Shown piece after piece: positions 61,401 to 64,000 of a stretch of DNA of 64,000 nucleotides. The translations under genes were made by a program, and so were the position numbers. The DNA comes from Dreissena polymorpha (Eukaryota > Mollusca > Bivalvia > Myida > Dreissenidae), in NCBI RefSeq assembly GCF_020536995.1, contig NC_068360.1:19126589-19190588 (forward strand), in the 5' to 3' direction. Under the pieces are notes generated by a model, which was given only the letters and a program-made list of their open reading frames with translations, was not told the origin of the DNA and made no database searches. Position 1 is the first letter of the stretch; each line of letters begins with the position of its first letter.

Positions 61401-63224
61401 GGCGTCGTGGTGCATACCCAGCCTTGATCAAGCAACGAGATGGAAGTTTGTAGTACAGACGATGAGCTGTTTTCTCATGAGCAAAGCGATTGGATTATGT
61501 TTTACACAGACGCTCATTATGTTTTGAAGACAGAAAAAAAACACGTGACGCAATCGCAAATGTATGCGTGTTTACACACGTAGTACAACAAATTAAATCA
61601 TTCAAGCTGTATTTCACAAAAAAAGGCACCATCATTTGAAATTACATTAAAGAATGTACACTAAACAAAACCAGTTGTAAAGCGATACCTTCACAATGTT
61701 GAGTCGTTAGAAATTGTTTTTAAGTGGTAAAAATATACATTTTGAGAAAATTGCAATTCTTATAAAGTGTTTTCAACGTATCAGCTATTCTATAAGCTTC
61801 AATTTCATAATGTTACTCCGAAACAAATAAAACGCAAATGTAAAACAATCAAACCCAAACAATGCATATTGTCCATCTCTGCATGTATACATTATGTTGT
61901 GTTAAATACGCTTTATTGCATGTTTAGAAAATAATGCAGTCCATTGAAAACTAGTTAATGTCAGTTAAGTTATATTTATCCTAAAAATGAATGTATGTTA
62001 TTAAACAGAATGTTTAGTTTTGGATACAATTATTTTGATATAAGTTAAATGCGTTTTATAGTATCTTTTAGCATCGTACTTAAACTAAAAAAAACAGTTG
62101 TATTTCTAACAATACAATCTTTCCTATGAAGGTATACAGACATTTATCTGGAACAAAAGATAAACAAAAAAAAAACGCATAACCCTGTACTCACGAGTGC
62201 CCCAGCTCGTGTGCAGTGATATAGCCAGAATAGAAGTTCAAGTCGAAGTCAACGGCGCATGCCCCTTTTACACACTGGCCCGAAATTGAGCCAAACCCTA
62301 TCATGTCATTACCTCTGAAACATGCAATAGTGCGATTTATAAAAGTTGTTGCATTGTTCCCTACATCTATGTCTATTGGCCCAGATTTCGAACAAACCTT
62401 TTCACGGCATTACTTTTGGAACACAATGTATTTACAAATCTGCTTGAGGAAAATCTGATACAATACTTTATACAATTCATACAATTCCTTAAAGGTATTT
62501 ATCAAAGATTTCCTTTTTTGTCATTAGATATGTTTATTAACAAATGTATACTATTGTGAATTATATATTAGTAATAACTTAATGAAATATAATGAAAAAA
62601 GTTGAATACAAAGGCCATAACCTGGATTCGAATCTGTGAACTCTGGAAGGAAGCAAAGCGACTGGGCTACCATTGCATTACGCGATTCTTAATAATTACC
62701 AACTAAATATAAACGCTTTATTAGTTGTTTACGCATTTTTCAAACTTTCGCGGCAAAGCTTTCCAAATGCTTTGTTATTTTACCAATCTTGCATGATTAT
62801 CATCCATTTATGAACCAATATTGTTACATTGTCTTAGTCATGAGTGTTAGTGCACTTATTTTAACATAAGAACTCGTGATGTTTTGAATTTATGACAATT
62901 GTTATGAAAAATCGTCATTTTACCAAACTTTGAACAACAGCATGTTAGTGTCAGAAGATTGTGTTTGAGTGCTTTTACGTGCATGGTCAAAGCAAGAAAA
63001 ATAATCTTACCAGATTAGCACTAATATTGTATTATTTTGTTAGCAGGCGAAGCATTAACAGTTCACTAACATTTAGCGACGTTCATTTTAAGAACATCAT
63101 AGCATACAGACCCAGCAAAGAGAATGTTGTAGTCGACTGCAAGTAAATCGTTTCGGTCTTTGGTTCCGGTGCAGAACGAGGAACGCGTCTCAGTGATGCT
63201 GTCAGGCGTGAGGACATACCACGC
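49337..63224 (-). CDS. ADAMTS-like secreted metalloprotease with C-terminal Ser/Thr stalk and LDLa domain (5' part outside window)
   Basis: Fourteen exons with matching phases give about 682 residues. Domains in order: metzincin catalytic domain with HELGHSLGMHHD (three zinc His and the catalytic Glu) and Met-turn SGIMEA; disintegrin-like; one TSP1 (GGWSEWG, CSRSC); cysteine-rich (GTPCS, then CVQGYC and GCDG); spacer; Ser/Thr repeat stalk; LDLa. Signal peptide, prodomain and the first part of the catalytic domain must lie beyond 64000. Such enzymes are secreted zinc endopeptidases acting on extracellular matrix; the substrate here is unknown. The stalk plus LDLa end replaces the usual additional TSP1 repeats. 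The last exon either ends at a TGA at 49337-49339, giving a tail [11 protein letters not shown], or splices at GTATTA (49356). Introns hold several mobile repeats. Confidence 0.88.
50071..50156 (-). CDS. ADAMTS-like exon 13: Thr/Pro linker
   Basis: Acceptor TTGCTTCAG, donor GTGCGT; phase 1 to 0. Codes [16 protein letters not shown] and IVSTTTRK, continuing the stalk. Confidence 0.75.
51490..51849 (-). CDS. ADAMTS-like exon 12: Ser/Thr repeat stalk
   Basis: Acceptor CCCTACAG, donor GTATTT; phase 1 to 1, so it can be skipped without a frameshift. About 119 codons, nearly all Thr, Ser, Ala, Gln and Pro, with several near-identical 27-bp units coding AQSTTSSTT. Expected to be heavily O-glycosylated, forming an extended stalk. 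The unit structure makes length variation between alleles likely. The long Asp/Val frame on the plus strand is its shadow. Confidence 0.8.
52181..52241 (-). CDS. ADAMTS-like exon 11: spacer end
   Basis: Acceptor TATCTTTTAG, donor GTAAGG; phase 0 to 1. Codes [20 protein letters not shown]. Its decayed paralogue is at 1876-1918. Confidence 0.8.
52687..52850 (-). CDS. ADAMTS-like exon 10: spacer
   Basis: Acceptor TTGTGAAG (weak), donor GTATTA; phase 1 to 0. Codes [20 protein letters not shown], then an aromatic run [11 protein letters not shown] and ITEDLYLK. Confidence 0.82.
53214..53421 (-). CDS. ADAMTS-like exon 9: cysteine-rich end and spacer start
   Basis: Acceptor ACTTTTTTCAG, donor GTATAA; phase 0 to 1. 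Codes [19 protein letters not shown] and NSTC, the ADAMTS hallmark closing the cysteine-rich domain, then spacer beta-strands ending in YYVG. Confidence 0.92.
53684..53720. repeat. (AAT)n microsatellite in intron
   Basis: AAT units with two AAC interruptions, between exons 8 and 9. Confidence 0.9.
53944..54120 (-). CDS. ADAMTS-like exon 8: cysteine-rich domain
   Basis: Codes [13 protein letters not shown], then [11 protein letters not shown] and CVQGYCL, typical ADAMTS cysteine-rich motifs. The acceptor CTCAG at 54121 gives phase 0, as required by exon 7. An alternative acceptor at 54132 would shift the phase. The donor is GTCAGT, phase 0. Confidence 0.8.
54590..54800 (-). repeat. Paralogous block shared with 2231-2418, in intron
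   Basis: Lies between exons 7 and 8. Its minus-strand frame contains [18 protein letters not shown], similar to the first copy. Inserting it as an exon is not required by phase and would add a non-ADAMTS segment, so I treat it as a repeat, possibly a tRNA-derived SINE (box-B-like GTTCGAA). Confidence 0.4.
55674..55897. mobile_element. tRNA-core element, copy D (partial)
   Basis: Matches the non-tRNA half of copies A-C ('tcaatcgtttcgcgttgcaa', 'ctgtttcctcacaaatatca') and ends near 'ggtctctttaaaa'. The tRNA core and the other terminus are missing. Confidence 0.75.
55918..55978 (-). CDS. ADAMTS-like exon 7: TSP1 end
   Basis: Acceptor ACTCCACAG, donor GTAAGT; phase 2 to 0. Codes [20 protein letters not shown], the standard second half of a TSP1 repeat. 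A partial mobile repeat ends only 21 bases from its donor. Confidence 0.85.
56631..56899 (-). CDS. ADAMTS-like exon 6: disintegrin-like end and TSP1 start
   Basis: Acceptor TTTTGTCCACAG, donor GTATGT; phase 0 to 2. Codes [10 protein letters not shown], then four Cys ([12 protein letters not shown]), then TSP1 with WSEWG, ACSRSC and RRRTC. The tryptophan C-mannosylation motif WSEW is present. The O-fucose site CSxSC is followed by Asp, not Gly, so fucosylation there is doubtful. GC-rich compared with the introns. Confidence 0.92.
57290..58300. repeat. Degenerate tandem repeat array in intron
   Basis: Same family as 47831-48560: 'gaccactagatgac', 'cattatttgaacaa', 'aaaactggtgat' and related words recur about every 160-200 bases. 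Lies between exons 5 and 6. Confidence 0.6.
59225..59307 (-). CDS. ADAMTS-like exon 5: disintegrin-like module, first part
   Basis: Acceptor GGTTGCAG, chosen over a second AG eight bases on because only it keeps the phase; donor GTAAAA; phase 1 to 0. Codes [15 protein letters not shown], like the DEQC-FG motif of ADAMTS, then WHSNDW. Confidence 0.8.
59822..59916 (-). CDS. ADAMTS-like exon 4: end of catalytic domain
   Basis: Acceptor TTTGTTTCAG, donor GTTAGC; phase 2 to 1. Codes [14 protein letters not shown] and ends in LIGLLPG: the 'CLFN' Cys closing the catalytic domain and the start of the disintegrin-like module. Confidence 0.8.
60353..60869. mobile_element. tRNA-core inverted-repeat element, copy C, in intron
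   Basis: TTAAAGGGGCCTTTTCACAG opens the element and GTGAAAAGATCCCTTTAA closes it. The tRNA-like core is on the minus strand (60488-60578), box B GGTTTCGAACC region, with a duplicated 'gagtcctg'. Lies between exons 3 and 4. Confidence 0.8.
61297..61422 (-). CDS. ADAMTS-like exon 3: third zinc His and Met-turn
   Basis: Acceptor GATCAAG (poor pyrimidine tract), donor GTAAGT; phase 2 to 2. Codes [11 protein letters not shown], completing HExxHxxGxxHD, then SGIMEA (Met-turn) and KWASC. The plus-strand frame over it is a shadow. Confidence 0.88.
62195..62314 (-). CDS. ADAMTS-like exon 2: zinc-site helix
   Basis: Acceptor TGTTTCAG, donor GTGAGT; phase 2 to 2. Codes [24 protein letters not shown] and [10 protein letters not shown]: two Cys and the first two zinc-binding His with the catalytic Glu. 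Confidence 0.9.
62612..62690 (-). repeat. tRNA-like SINE fragment or tRNA pseudogene in intron
   Basis: On the minus strand, AATGGTAGCCCAGTCG (box-A-like) is followed by GATTCGAATCC (box B). No good acceptor stem forms, so it is not a working tRNA gene. Lies between exons 1 and 2 of the window portion. Confidence 0.5.
63112..63224 (-). CDS. ADAMTS-like exon 1 in window: catalytic domain
   Basis: Acceptor CTCCCCTAG, donor GTCTGT; phase 0 to 2. Reads [16 protein letters not shown], then a Cys, then DYNILFAG, the 'H-A-I-L-F-T-G'-type strand before the zinc site in ADAM/ADAMTS proteins. The longer frame over this exon (RRGMSSR...) is a shadow. Confidence 0.75.
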
Positions 63225-64000
63225 CTAGGGGAGAGAAAATTTTCATTTGAAACTTTCTCACATACACACATATTGTATTTGTATAAGGATTATTAAAGAA
63301 AGAAAATATGTTCCAATAACGATTTAAACAAACATTGGAACTCCGGATTTATAATATTGAGATTATGAATATAATACATTTTTGTCATCCGCCGAGTATC
63401 GTCTATGAAACATTGTGTGCATTTTGAGATTCGGAAAAAAAAGATGATTAAGTCAACAGTGTCGGATTAGCAACATTGAGGCCCATAAACAATGACACTT
63501 TAAGGGCCCACGCCAAATGCTTATTGGAGCGCCACTGCCCAGTCGATTTTTACTCTTTGAGATTAGCAAAACAATACGGTTTTGCAAATAACAAGTGACA
63601 GTAACTTGGTAAAAAACTATCAGGCCTTTAATCTGAACACACAGTTGATATCAAACAAATGTATTCGTCAAATAATTAGATCAGGCTAAGTAAGTAAGGA
63701 AAATTCTTTGGTCACGGTCTTACGGGGCCCCTAAAAGTCGTGGGTCCATAGACAGTTGCCTACTCTGCCTAATGAGTAATCTTGGACTGTTAGTCAATAA
63801 TTTACATACTAAAATTCATTTGATAAGATGTTTCCCAATAAAGTGAGATATTATGCGCATCTTACAGTATATGCTATGTTTATAGGTGTCTATCGCAACC
63901 GTTGTTTATTGTTGGTGTTTTCACTTCATATACACTTATATTTGTTAATGCAGCATCAACATACTAAAACAATATCCCGAAAGGAGAAAAATAATGCACT
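63225..64000. other. Intron upstream of the first visible ADAMTS-like exon
   Basis: No further exon found. 63465-63540 and 63710-63790 have 'aagggcccacgcc' and 'ggggcccctaaaagtcgtggg' words that look like remains of a dispersed repeat. The upstream exons of the metalloprotease lie outside the window. Confidence 0.45.

Overview
This is eukaryotic, AT-rich, intron-bearing and repeat-dense DNA, most likely from a heterodont bivalve mollusc. Dreissena is my best guess, but this is inference. The grounds are secreted C1q-domain genes in tandem, an ADAMTS-type metalloprotease split into small exons, bivalve-style tRNA-derived repeats, tandem-repeat mobile elements and long tetranucleotide arrays. 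All recognised protein-coding genes lie on the minus strand.

Layout. 1-2.4 kb holds decayed pieces that match the 3' half of the metalloprotease gene at the other end of the window. 5.0-30.8 kb is a tandemly duplicated C1q cluster: one intact two-exon gene (5.0-6.2 kb), one copy with a nonsense codon (13.7-14.8 kb) and one truncated, rearranged copy (28.6-30.8 kb). Their flanks are recognisably paralogous. Because of this, several later insertions can be read against an empty paralogous site: a 9.67 kb DNA element at 18196-27861 with TA duplications and complex inverted termini, a tRNA-derived SINE, and a GTGA-array region. The 9.67 kb element carries at least three other elements inside it. 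31-43 kb is gene-poor and contains a tandem-repeat element with nuclear-receptor-like motifs, a 266-bp hAT-like MITE, an inverted-repeat element with a tRNA-like core, and a fold-back element. 43.7-45.4 kb is a second intact C1q gene. 49.3-63.2 kb is a 14-exon portion of an ADAMTS-like gene: metalloprotease, disintegrin-like, TSP1, cysteine-rich, spacer, Ser/Thr-rich repeat and LDLa domains. Its N-terminal exons lie beyond 64 kb.

Working together. The C1q proteins look like secreted coiled-coil/C1q lectin-type molecules, in line with the expanded innate-immune C1q repertoires of bivalves. The metalloprotease looks like a secreted or pericellular matrix protease. There is no direct evidence that they act together. 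Their adjacency, with a metalloprotease remnant at one end and an intact gene at the other, points to repeated segmental duplication of a C1q-protease neighbourhood. Exon boundaries were placed by eye from GT/AG signals and phase matching; every exon-exon phase in the reported models agrees.
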